Assembly (NCBI RefSeq): GCF_002979535.1
Contig: NZ_PCPB01000008.1
Location: forward strand, 1-64,000
Length of the DNA stretch: 64,000 nucleotides
Direction of reading: 5' to 3'
From: Brevundimonas sp. MYb52
Lineage (GTDB): Bacteria; Pseudomonadota; Alphaproteobacteria; Caulobacterales; Caulobacteraceae
This document shows positions 50,447 to 59,283 of this stretch, piece after piece. Positions within the stretch are counted from its first letter, which is position 1. Each line of letters begins with the position of its first letter. Below the pieces are notes generated by a model that made no database searches, had not been told where the DNA came from, and saw only the letters and a program-made list of their open reading frames with translations. The translations under genes and the position numbers were made by a program.

Positions 50447-50473
50447 GTCTGCTCACGACCTGTTGCGGACATT
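50447..50473. repeat. 27-nt hairpin repeat, left copy
   Basis: Arms GTCTGC (50447-50452) and GCGGAC (50465-50470), with ACC in the loop and ATT after. Nineteen of 27 positions match the copy at 51032-51058 in the same orientation. Together they flank the orphan ORF at 50524-51030. Could also end the carotenoid oxygenase transcript. Confidence 0.6.
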
Positions 50474-50523
50474 CACCTTGGCCGTCACTGTGCGAGTGTC
50501 ATCGCCTTCAACTGGGAGACCGC

Positions 50524-51030
50524 GTGCAAGACCGCAGATACCCGCCTCTCCCGGAGAAGTTGGTGCAACCGCTCTCAGCGGTCGAAGCGACCGACGGCCT
50601 TTATCGCCCCTGCATGGTGACCTTGCATGACGGCAGCACGCTCGACTGCGTCTACCTCGTGGAAGCGCAACCTTGGTTCAGCGTATGGGGCGTCTGGCCG
50701 GAGGATGACGAGGCCAAGTTGTCGGTAGATGTCAGAGCCGTGGCAGCAATTGAAGACAGCCCGTCCCGACTTCCTGCGAGCGTTGCCAATGCCCTTTACG
50801 CTGCTGGTGAAAGCGGCATGGGCTACACGATATTCACTGTCCAGTTCGTGGACGAGAGCAGCGTCACGGTTGTCACAGGCAACGCGATTGATTTCATCGA
50901 CTACCCGCGGGGCCAATCCAAGGAGACCGTAGTGAACGCGCTCCCCCACGTGGGCCGGGATGATCCGCAAATTTGTAACGGCCCGCGTTATCACTGGTGC
51001 CTCTACGACAGTGCTGGAGAGACCGGTTAA
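50524..51030 (+). CDS. Hypothetical protein in hairpin-flanked segment
   Basis: A 168-residue protein beginning at GTG 50524 behind GGGAGA. No domain was recognised; the sequence looks globular and beta-rich (MVTLHDGSTLDCVYLVEAQ, FTVQFVDESSVTVVTGNAI), with no signal or membrane helix. Codon choice is less GC-biased than in neighbours. It lies between two related 27-nt hairpins, which suggests a small transferable cassette or an acquired gene. Not part of an obvious operon. Confidence 0.6.
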   Translation: MQDRRYPPLPEKLVQPLSAVEATDGLYRPCMVTLHDGSTLDCVYLVEAQPWFSVWGVWPEDDEAKLSVDVRAVAAIEDSPSRLPASVANALYAAGESGMGYTIFTVQFVDESSVTVVTGNAIDFIDYPRGQSKETVVNALPHVGRDDPQICNGPRYHWCLYDSAGETG

Positions 51031-51031
51031 G

Positions 51032-51058
51032 GTCCGCTTCCCACCGTTAGCGGACGTT
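51032..51058. repeat. 27-nt hairpin repeat, right copy
   Basis: Perfect arms GTCCGC (51032-51037) and GCGGAC (51050-51055), starting two bases after the hypothetical ORF stop. Direct-orientation relative of the copy at 50447-50473. May also terminate the convergent LytTR transcript. Confidence 0.65.
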
Positions 51059-51067
51059 AAGGTGCAC

Positions 51068-51847
51068 TCACCACCACCCCGCCTCCCTCAGCGCCCGGGC
51101 GTAGCGACGGCTGACGGGGGCGATCAGGTCGCTGTCGCCGCCGCCGTCCAGAGTCAGGGCGGCGCGGCCGTCGCCGCGGGCGACGGAGGCGACGGCGTCG
51201 CGGGCCACCCACCAGCTGCGATGGGTCTGGGCGCCTTCCAGGCCTTCCAGTTCACCGAGGGCGTCGGACAGGCGCATCAGGATCAGGTCCGAGCCGCGGT
51301 CGGTATGCAGGCGCAGGTAGTGGTCCTCCGCCTGGACCGCGATCAGGCGGGCGCCGCGCAGCTTGGGCGGCAGGCGCTCCAGGAAGCGGGCGGGCGCGGC
51401 GCCGGGGGCCGAGGCGTGGGTCTCGACTGGTGTTTCTCGTCCCAGAAAGACGTTCAGGGCGCTGAGGACGGCGGTGATCAGGGCGACCGGGGCGAAGAAG
51501 TGGATCAGGGCGTCGGCGTGGCGCAGCCGCCCCTCGAACAGCAGGCCGGTCAGGGCCCAGACCGCCACCGTCAGAGGGCCTGTGATGACCAGGGTCAGGG
51601 CGGCGGTCGCCAGCCAGGGGCGGGCGTCCACGTCGATGAAGCGCCCGACCAGGGCGCCGCAGGCATGGCCCCACAGGCCGCCGACCACCATCAGGGGAAT
51701 CCAGTAGGCCAGCCGGTGCGTCAGGGGCGCGCCGGCCGAGCCGAAGGCGCCGCTGAGGGCCAGGAAGACGCCCGCGCCCACGGCCACGACGAGGCCGCGC
51801 AGGAAGTCGCGTTTTCTCGAGCCGGGCGAAAGATCGGCCAGGCGCAT
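51068..51847 (-). CDS. Membrane-bound LytTR-domain DNA-binding protein
   Basis: A 259-residue protein with four predicted transmembrane helices in residues 15-145 (GLVVAVGAGVFLALSG, LAYWIPLMVVGGLWGHACG, ATAALTLVITGPLTVAVWAL, FFAPVALITAVLSALNVFL) and a C-terminal LytTR DNA-binding domain (LIAVQAEDHYLRLHT, LILMRLSDAL, THRSWWVARDAV). This membrane-embedded LytTR type occurs in Caulobacterales and sphingomonads; targets unknown. The start codon overlaps the TetR stop by one base (TGATG), so translation is coupled. Confidence 0.88.
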   Translation of the reverse strand: MRLADLSPGSRKRDFLRGLVVAVGAGVFLALSGAFGSAGAPLTHRLAYWIPLMVVGGLWGHACGALVGRFIDVDARPWLATAALTLVITGPLTVAVWALTGLLFEGRLRHADALIHFFAPVALITAVLSALNVFLGRETPVETHASAPGAAPARFLERLPPKLRGARLIAVQAEDHYLRLHTDRGSDLILMRLSDALGELEGLEGAQTHRSWWVARDAVASVARGDGRAALTLDGGGDSDLIAPVSRRYARALREAGWW

Positions 51848-52578
51848 CAGGCGTTCGACTTGGGGCCGCAGACGGCGCGGAAGCCGGCGGCGGCGAAGCG
51901 CACCATGTAGTCGCAGGCGCTGTCCAGATCGCCGGACTTGCACAGGCCGCCGGACAGGCGGTCCAGGCGACCGGTCTCGCCCAGGGTCAGGGTCAGGGCG
52001 CCCGACAGGTTGTGATAGGCCCAGTAGAGGTCGGTCTCCTCGGCCTCGGGCAGGACGCGCTTGACCAGTTCCAGCAGGCGCCGGATCGCGGGGTCGAAAT
52101 AACGGGCCATGGTCTCGCCGCCGAAGGCCGGGTTGGCGTTGGTCTGGGCCACCAGGGCGGCGTAGTGCTTCCATCCCGGTCCGCCCTTCAGCGACCACTG
52201 GAATGGCGGACGCAGGAAGGCCTCGAACAGGCCCTCCAGGGTCATGGCGTCCCCGGCGGCCTCGGCGTAGCGGTCGACGGCGGCGACGCGCTCGGCGTTC
52301 CAGACCTCAGCCCTGCGGGTGAATACAGCGTCGAACAGCTCCTTCTTGGCCCCGAAGTAGTAGTGGACCAGGGCGGTGTCCACGCCCGCCTCGCGCGCCA
52401 CCTCGCGGATGGTGACGCCATAGAAGCCGTGCTTGGAGAAGAGGTCCTCGGCGGCGTTCAGAATGGCCTCGCGGGTCTCGCCCGCGCCCGTGGTCTTGGT
52501 CTTCTTGGGGCGGCCGCGGCGGGCCGGGGCGGTGACGACGGGCGGCAGGGTCGGGGCGAGGTCGTCGTCAGGTTTCAT
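51847..52578 (-). CDS. TetR family transcriptional regulator
   Basis: A 243-residue regulator. The N-terminal helix-turn-helix is REAILNAAEDLFSKHGFYGVTIREVAREAGVDTALVHYYFGAKKELFDAVF (about residues 36-86, in several motifs), preceded by a basic RRGRPKK patch resembling an AT hook. The C-terminal domain is the type with WAYHNLSGALTL. It is transcribed together with the LytTR gene and divergently from the TonB-dependent receptor, its likely target. An inverted repeat in the shared spacer is a candidate operator. Confidence 0.9.
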   Translation of the reverse strand: MKPDDDLAPTLPPVVTAPARRGRPKKTKTTGAGETREAILNAAEDLFSKHGFYGVTIREVAREAGVDTALVHYYFGAKKELFDAVFTRRAEVWNAERVAAVDRYAEAAGDAMTLEGLFEAFLRPPFQWSLKGGPGWKHYAALVAQTNANPAFGGETMARYFDPAIRRLLELVKRVLPEAEETDLYWAYHNLSGALTLTLGETGRLDRLSGGLCKSGDLDSACDYMVRFAAAGFRAVCGPKSNA

Positions 52579-52706
52579 GGGCGCAAGCTAGTCGTGGTTG
52601 GACCCTCAGTGCAACGGCGCCACAGGCGGGGCCGATTTGCGGCGGATTTCAGCGTGGCCGTTTGACAGATCGTCGAAAGATCGGCACGTTCCATGAAAAT
52701 CATTGA

Positions 52707-52723
52707 ACGCTGAATAAAAGCGT
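52707..52723. promoter_or_regulatory. Candidate TetR operator in the TetR/TonB-receptor spacer
   Basis: ACGCT (52707-52711), seven bases, AGCGT (52719-52723), a perfect dyad 33 bases before the receptor start. Confidence 0.45.
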
Positions 52724-52755
52724 CGATTGGGCTGGAAACAGGGAATGGGATCCAA

Positions 52756-54963
52756 ATGAACAGACTCGTGAAGACCGTCTTGCTCGCGGGCGCCGCCTGG
52801 GGCGCGCTTTCGGCCAGCGCTGTGGCGCAGGAAGCTTCGGCTGAGGCGCAGGCCTCCAGCATCGATGACGTCATCGTCACCGCGCGCCGTCGCGAGGAAA
52901 CGCTCAAGGACGTGCCGGTCTCGGTTTCGGCCCTGGGCGCCGAGCGCCTGGAGGAAACCGGCGCAACCGACATCACCGCCCTGCAGCAGCAGACCCCGAA
53001 CGCCACGGTTCAGGTCGCGCGCGGTTCCAACTCGACGCTGATCTCCTTCATTCGCGGCATCGGCCAGCAGGACCCTCTGTGGGGCTTTGAGCCAGGCGTC
53101 GGCCTCTATGTCGACGACGTCTATGTGGCCCGCCCGCAGGGCGCGGTGCTGGACATCTTCGACATCCAGCGCATCGAGGTCCTGCGCGGCCCGCAGGGTT
53201 CGCTGTATGGCCGCAACACGGTCGGCGGCGCCATCAAATACGTGACCTCGCGTCTGGACCCGGATTCACCGGAACTGACCCTGCGTGGCGCCTACGGCAG
53301 CTATAATCAGGTCGACCTGCTGGCTCAGGGCTCGATGCCGGTCACGGACAAGCTGCGTATCGGCGCCGCCGTCGCCAGCTACAACCGCGACGGCTATGGC
53401 GAGAACCTGAACACGGGCGCCGAGCACTACAACAAGGATGTCCTGGCTGGTCGCGTCAGCGTCGAGTTCCAACCTTACGACAACGCCTTCTTCCGCCTGG
53501 CCTATGATCGGGTCGAGGACAAGTCGAACCCCCGTCACGGCCATCGCGAAGTGGCAGGCGTCGGCCCCGGCGCGGGCGTGCCGGGCAGCGTCTATGACAC
53601 CTATGCCGGCCTCGGAGATCGGAACAAGGTGACGACCGAGGGCGTGTCGCTGACGGCCCAGGTCGATCTGAACGACGTCTGGTCCTTCAAGTCGATCACC
53701 GCCTATCGCACCGGCGACACCGACACCCTGATCGACTTCGACAATACCCCGGCGCCGACGCTGGACGTGCCGGCCATCTATGGCGACCGCCAGTTCACCC
53801 AGGAATTCCAGGCGCTGTTCAGCACAGACCGGATCCAGGGCGTCGCCGGCCTCTTCTACCTGGACGGAACGGCCTCAGGCGCCTTCGACACCATCGCCCA
53901 GAATTTCGGCATCGTCATCGGCACCGCCGGCTATGTCGAGACGACCAGCATCGCCCTGTTCACCGACGTGAACCTGGACCTGACCGATCGTCTGCATCTG
54001 GGCCTGGGCGCGCGCTACACCCTGGATGACAAGACGGGCCACGTTTTCCGCGCCAACTACCTGGGCGCGACCCGCAGCCCGCTGCTGGGCGGCGCGGCGC
54101 GCAATCCCATCCTGCTGCGCACCGACTATACGCGCTCGAACACCTTCGATCAGTTCACGCCCAAGGCTTCGCTGTCCTATGACTTCTCGGACCGCCTGAC
54201 CGGGTACGCCTCCTATTCGAAGGGCTTCAAGTCGGGCGGCTTCGACATGCGCGGCGACGCCATCCTGACGCCGAACACCGTCAACGGTTATCAGCCGGAA
54301 ACGGTCGACTCCTATGAAATCGGCCTGAAGGGTTCGGCCTTCGACCGCCGCCTGAGCTTCGCTTCGGCCATCTTCTACAACCAGTATGAAGACCAGCAGG
54401 TCACCACCCAGGTTCCGGCCGTGGGCGGTATCGCCAGCTTCGTCGACAACGTCGGTTCGTCGAAATTCTTCGGCGCCGAAGTCGAAGGCTCGCTGGTGGT
54501 CACCGACAGCCTGACGGCCAACTTCGCCGTCGGCTATCTCGACTCCAAGTTCGAGGAGTTCCTGCGCTACAATCTGACGACCCAGAAGTATGAGGACATC
54601 TCGGATCTGGTGGTGCTGCAGAACGCGCCGAAGTGGACGGGCTATCTGGGCCTGACCTGGCGCGGCGACGTGGCCGGCGGTTCGCTGGCGGTGACCCCGT
54701 CGGTCAGCTATCGCGACGACTACAGCCAGTTCGAGTTCCCCAACCCCGTGCTGGATCAGGACGCCTTCGCCCTGGTCGATCTGTCGGTGGTCTGGACCGA
54801 CCCGAGCCGCACCTGGACGGTCGGCGTCTATGGCAAGAACCTGACGGACGAGGAATACCGCGTCGGCGGCTACAACTTCCTCGGCGCCGCCTACAACAAC
54901 TCCCTGATCGGCTACTACGGCCCGCCGCGCACCGTGACGGCGTCGCTGCAGTACAAGTTCTGA
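52756..54963 (+). CDS. TonB-dependent outer membrane receptor
   Basis: A 735-residue receptor. A signal peptide (cleavage near SAVAQ) is followed by a TonB-box-like IDDVIVTARRREE, the plug domain (RIEVLRGPQGSLYGRNTVGGAI near residue 140) and a 22-stranded barrel ending in ASLQYKF with the terminal aromatic residue expected of outer membrane proteins. The ligand is unknown; absence of iron-specific neighbours and presence of an MFS permease suggest an organic nutrient. It is divergent from the TetR-LytTR pair and has its own terminator. Confidence 0.93.
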   Translation: MNRLVKTVLLAGAAWGALSASAVAQEASAEAQASSIDDVIVTARRREETLKDVPVSVSALGAERLEETGATDITALQQQTPNATVQVARGSNSTLISFIRGIGQQDPLWGFEPGVGLYVDDVYVARPQGAVLDIFDIQRIEVLRGPQGSLYGRNTVGGAIKYVTSRLDPDSPELTLRGAYGSYNQVDLLAQGSMPVTDKLRIGAAVASYNRDGYGENLNTGAEHYNKDVLAGRVSVEFQPYDNAFFRLAYDRVEDKSNPRHGHREVAGVGPGAGVPGSVYDTYAGLGDRNKVTTEGVSLTAQVDLNDVWSFKSITAYRTGDTDTLIDFDNTPAPTLDVPAIYGDRQFTQEFQALFSTDRIQGVAGLFYLDGTASGAFDTIAQNFGIVIGTAGYVETTSIALFTDVNLDLTDRLHLGLGARYTLDDKTGHVFRANYLGATRSPLLGGAARNPILLRTDYTRSNTFDQFTPKASLSYDFSDRLTGYASYSKGFKSGGFDMRGDAILTPNTVNGYQPETVDSYEIGLKGSAFDRRLSFASAIFYNQYEDQQVTTQVPAVGGIASFVDNVGSSKFFGAEVEGSLVVTDSLTANFAVGYLDSKFEEFLRYNLTTQKYEDISDLVVLQNAPKWTGYLGLTWRGDVAGGSLAVTPSVSYRDDYSQFEFPNPVLDQDAFALVDLSVVWTDPSRTWTVGVYGKNLTDEEYRVGGYNFLGAAYNNSLIGYYGPPRTVTASLQYKF

Positions 54964-55002
54964 TCGGGGTGACTTCTCCTGAACGCCTGATCATCTGATC
55001 GC

Positions 55003-55036
55003 GGGCGGCGGTTCCGACGAGAGCCGCCGCCCTTTT
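55003..55036 (+). terminator. Terminator after the TonB-dependent receptor
   Basis: Perfect 9-bp stem GGGCGGCGG (55003-55011) with CCGCCGCCC (55024-55032), followed by a T run. Confidence 0.85.
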
Positions 55037-55108
55037 TCTTTTGGCGTCGCCGGGCGGCGCCGCTACCGTCGCTTCAACAAAGTAAAAGAAGCCCGAGGGG
55101 GGCACGCC

Positions 55109-56635
55109 ATGACCACGTCCGAGGCCGCAGCGCCCAAGGAGGCCGTCGAAAAGGCCGTCTCTCCCGGCTATCGCTACTATGTGCTGGCGGTGCTGATCCT
55201 GATCTACATGCTGAACTTCCTGGATCGGCAGATCATCGGCATCCTGGCGGCGCCGCTGAAGGAAGAATTCGGCATGTCGGACAGTCAGTTCGGCCTGCTG
55301 GGCGGGATCGCCTTCGCCTCGGTCTATTCGACCCTGGCCATTCCTCTGGCCTGGATGGCGGATCGGGTCAGCCGGGTGTGGATCATGACCGGAGCCCTGG
55401 CGGTCTGGTCGGGCTTTACCGCCCTGTGCGGGGTGGCGGGCTCGTTCACGCAACTGTTCCTGTGCCGCATGGGCGTCGGAGTCGGCGAGGCGGGCGGCGT
55501 GGCCCCGGCCTATTCGCTGATCGCCGACTATTTTCCGCCGCACCAGCGCGCACGCGCCATGGCGGCCTTCGCCTTCGGCATTCCTCTGGGCATGGCGGCA
55601 GGGACCCTGGTCGGGGGCTTGTTGGCGGCGACCTATGGCTGGCGGACCGCCTTTATCGTGGTGGGCCTGCTGGGCGTTCTGGTCGCGCCCCTGCTTCGAC
55701 TGACGGTTCGAGACCCCAAGCGCGGCGGGACGGACGCCGCCAAGACCGCCGCCCAGGTCGCGGCGCTGGAAGCGGCCCCCGCAGGTTCGGATCGTCCGGG
55801 CAAGCTGGCCGCCCAGATCATGCTCGGCGTGGGCGCGGGCGCCCTGGTCCTGGCGGGGCTGATCCAGTTCGCCGGCCTGTCGCTGGGCAATCCGCTGGTC
55901 TTCGCCTTCGGCGGTTTGCTGGGCGTGGTGATCGGCGTTTCGCTGATGATCGCGCGGCGCACCGCCACGGTCGTCATCAAGAAGCGCAGCTTCTGGCTGC
56001 TGGCGCTGGGCGCGGCCTCGTCCTCGGTTTGCGGCTACGGCGTGGCGGGCTGGCTGCCGCTCTTCTTCATGCGCAGTTTCGATCTGACGCTGAAGCAGAC
56101 CAGCATCTACTATGCCGGCATCGCCCTGATCGGCGGCATCCTGGGCATCTGGATGGGCGGCATGATCGCCGACAAGCTGTCGAAGCGCGGCAAGGGCGCC
56201 TATCCGATGGTGCCGGCCGTGGCCTTCCTGATCTCGGCGCCCTGTTTCATCCTGGCGATGAACTCGCCCTGGCTGATCGGTCTGGTCCTGCCGGGCGGCG
56301 GCAGCCATACGCAACAACTGGTCCTGGCCTTCCTGATCTTCCTGCTGCCGACGGGGCTGAACCTGGCCTGGCTGGGGCCGATCACGGCGGCGGTCCAGCA
56401 TCTGGTGCCGGCGGCCATGCGCTCGACCGCCTCGGCCCTGTTCCTGCTGGTCAACAACCTGCTGGGGATCGCGGTCGGTTTCTACTACTTCGGCTGGATG
56501 AGCGACCTGCTGGCGCCGCGCTTTGGTGAAGAGAGCCTACGCTGGGCCATCTACACCGGCATGGGCTTCTATGTCCTGGCGGCCTTCCTGTTGTTCGGGG
56601 CCTCGCGCACGCTGAAGAAGGACTGGGTCGACTGA
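55109..56635 (+). CDS. Major facilitator superfamily transporter (spinster-like)
   Basis: A 508-residue permease with 12 predicted helices. The first helix carries YYVLAVLILIYMLNFLDRQIIGIL, and motif A appears as AWMADRVSRVW; the RMGVGVGEAGGVAPAYSLIADYFPP segment after helix 4 is typical of the spinster-like subgroup found next to TonB receptors in Caulobacterales. A central loop of about 40 residues contains Ala- and Lys-rich sequence. Presumably imports what the upstream receptor brings into the periplasm; the substrate is unknown. Confidence 0.92.
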   Translation: MTTSEAAAPKEAVEKAVSPGYRYYVLAVLILIYMLNFLDRQIIGILAAPLKEEFGMSDSQFGLLGGIAFASVYSTLAIPLAWMADRVSRVWIMTGALAVWSGFTALCGVAGSFTQLFLCRMGVGVGEAGGVAPAYSLIADYFPPHQRARAMAAFAFGIPLGMAAGTLVGGLLAATYGWRTAFIVVGLLGVLVAPLLRLTVRDPKRGGTDAAKTAAQVAALEAAPAGSDRPGKLAAQIMLGVGAGALVLAGLIQFAGLSLGNPLVFAFGGLLGVVIGVSLMIARRTATVVIKKRSFWLLALGAASSSVCGYGVAGWLPLFFMRSFDLTLKQTSIYYAGIALIGGILGIWMGGMIADKLSKRGKGAYPMVPAVAFLISAPCFILAMNSPWLIGLVLPGGGSHTQQLVLAFLIFLLPTGLNLAWLGPITAAVQHLVPAAMRSTASALFLLVNNLLGIAVGFYYFGWMSDLLAPRFGEESLRWAIYTGMGFYVLAAFLLFGASRTLKKDWVD

Positions 56636-56691
56636 TCCCGTCCAGCTTGGACCATAAGAAAAGGCTCTGGCGGCCATAAGGAGGGGGGCGG

Positions 56692-56722
56692 TTGCGCAGG
56701 CGAAGGCGCGACGCCTATAAGC
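56692..56722 (+). promoter_or_regulatory. Weak candidate promoter of sucC
   Basis: TTGCGC (56692-56697) and CTATAAGC (56715-56722), resembling the Caulobacter housekeeping -35 and -10 boxes, about 45 bases before the sucC start. Not distinctive enough to be sure. Confidence 0.3.
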
Positions 56723-56768
56723 GCGACCAAAGTTTCCACAACCTTCCTCCCAACGGCGCGGATCAGAC

Positions 56769-57959
<1,191 letters not shown>

Positions 57960-58016
57960 GGCGTCAGCCTTACTCGCCACCGCCCAGCTGACACCCAGAA
58001 TTCAGAGCACAGACAC

Positions 58017-58919
58017 ATGTCCATTCTCGTCAACAAAGACACCAAGATCATCGTGCAAGGCCTGACCGGCAAGACCGGCGGCTTCCACACCGAACAGGCC
58101 CTGGCCTACCACGGCACCCAGATGGTCGCCGGCGTGCACCCGACCAAGGGCGGCACCAACTGGACCGGCTCGCACGGCGAAACCCTGCCGATCTACGGCT
58201 CGGTCGCTGAAGCCAAGGAACGCACGGGCGCTGACGCCACCGTGATCTACGTCCCGCCGGCAGGCGCCGCCGACGCCATCATCGAAGCCATCGAGGCCGA
58301 GATCCCCTTCATCACCTGCATCACCGAAGGCATCCCGGTGCTGGACATGGTGCGCGTCAAGGCTCGCCTGGACCGCTCCAACTCGCGCCTGCTGGGCCCC
58401 AACTGCCCCGGCATCCTGACCCCGAACGAGTGCAAGATCGGCATCATGCCGGGCAACATCTTCTCCAAGGGTTCGGTCGGCGTCGTCTCGCGCTCGGGCA
58501 CCCTGACCTATGAAGCCGTGTTCCAGACCACCAACGCCGGCCTGGGTCAGACCACGGCTGTCGGCATCGGCGGCGACCCGGTCAAGGGCACCGAGTTCAT
58601 CGACGTCCTGGAAATGTTCCTGGCCGACCCGGAAACCACCTCGATCATCATGATCGGTGAAATCGGCGGCGGCGCCGAAGAAGACGCCGCTCAGTTCCTG
58701 ATCGACGAAGCCAAGAAGGGCCGCTCCAAGCCCATGGCCGGCTTCATCGCCGGTCGTACGGCTCCGGCCGGCCGCACCATGGGCCACGCCGGCGCCATCG
58801 TTTCGGGCGGCAAGGGCGACGCGGAATCCAAGATCGCTGCGATGGAGGCTGCGGGCATCCGCGTCTCGCCGTCGCCGGCCCGTCTGGGCCACACTCTGCT
58901 GGAAGTGCTGAAGGGCTAA
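58017..58919 (+). CDS. sucD: Succinyl-CoA ligase [ADP-forming] alpha subunit
   Basis: The CoA-binding, autophosphorylated subunit of succinyl-CoA synthetase. The 300-residue protein has the CoA-binding Rossmann domain ([24 protein letters not shown] start, then GVHPTKGGT) and the active-site phosphohistidine in the [17 protein letters not shown] loop near residue 260. [10 protein letters not shown] and [12 protein letters not shown] are typical. It follows sucC in the same transcript; two tandem copies of the structured 3' element and a terminator lie behind it. Confidence 0.97.
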   Translation: MSILVNKDTKIIVQGLTGKTGGFHTEQALAYHGTQMVAGVHPTKGGTNWTGSHGETLPIYGSVAEAKERTGADATVIYVPPAGAADAIIEAIEAEIPFITCITEGIPVLDMVRVKARLDRSNSRLLGPNCPGILTPNECKIGIMPGNIFSKGSVGVVSRSGTLTYEAVFQTTNAGLGQTTAVGIGGDPVKGTEFIDVLEMFLADPETTSIIMIGEIGGGAEEDAAQFLIDEAKKGRSKPMAGFIAGRTAPAGRTMGHAGAIVSGGKGDAESKIAAMEAAGIRVSPSPARLGHTLLEVLKG

Positions 58920-58928
58920 GGCTCTTTA

Positions 58929-58968
58929 GGGGGCTACGCTCGCGACGCGGTCACTCGCTTCTTGAGCG
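58929..58968 (+). repeat. 3'-UTR structured element, sucD copy 1
   Basis: Starts nine to ten bases after the sucD stop. Inner arms GCGAC and GTCAC (one mismatch) around a GCG triloop, followed by TTCTTGAGCGC. Shares a 26-nt core (58933-58958, one difference) with copy 2, 47 bases downstream. Confidence 0.7.
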
Positions 58969-58975
58969 CGGCAAA

Positions 58976-59016
58976 GGTCGCTACGCTCGCGACGCGGTCG
59001 CTCGCCGCTTGAGCGA
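58976..59016 (+). repeat. 3'-UTR structured element, sucD copy 2
   Basis: Outer arms TCGCT (58979-58983) and AGCGA (59012-59016). Inner stem GCGAC and GTCGC around a GCG triloop, then CGCTTGAGCGA. Direct tandem repeat of copy 1, both lying between sucD and its terminator. Confidence 0.72.
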
Positions 59017-59117
59017 GTTGACCGCCCCACCGTCGACGGTGACGTCCTCGGTTCAGGGTGGCGAGCGCGACCGAACGATGTTCCGGGGCTAAAATTCGCG
59101 CCCCGAGACCTTTTAAA

Positions 59118-59148
59118 ACGCCTCCGGAATCGTCCGGAGGCGTTTTTT
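59118..59148 (+). terminator. Terminator of sucC-sucD
   Basis: Perfect 11-bp stem ACGCCTCCGGA (59118-59128) with TCCGGAGGCGT (59133-59143), ATCG loop, then six T. It separates sucCD from sucAB. Confidence 0.88.
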
Positions 59149-59283
59149 CTTGCCAATTCGACCAATTTCCACCCGCTCCGCCCCGCTTCGGTCATGACCG
59201 GTAAGGAAACACGGCCTATATGAGCGGCGCCGCTCACCGCGCAGGCGTGCGCGCGCGGCCGAATGTAGGACGACGAGAGAAAC
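59149..59283 (+). other. sucA upstream region with a 16-nt perfect palindrome
   Basis: The 135 bases between the sucCD terminator and the sucA start. They contain a perfect palindrome TGAGCGGCGCCGCTCA (59221-59236), a possible regulator dyad or leader hairpin, and a purine-rich GACGAGAGAAAC before the ATG as ribosome-binding site. No convincing promoter boxes were seen. Confidence 0.4.

Noticed and set aside
49747..50472. Possible minus-strand genes opposite the carotenoid oxygenase
   Set aside because: Shadow frames. The four iron-binding histidines and Tat signal strongly support the plus-strand reading.
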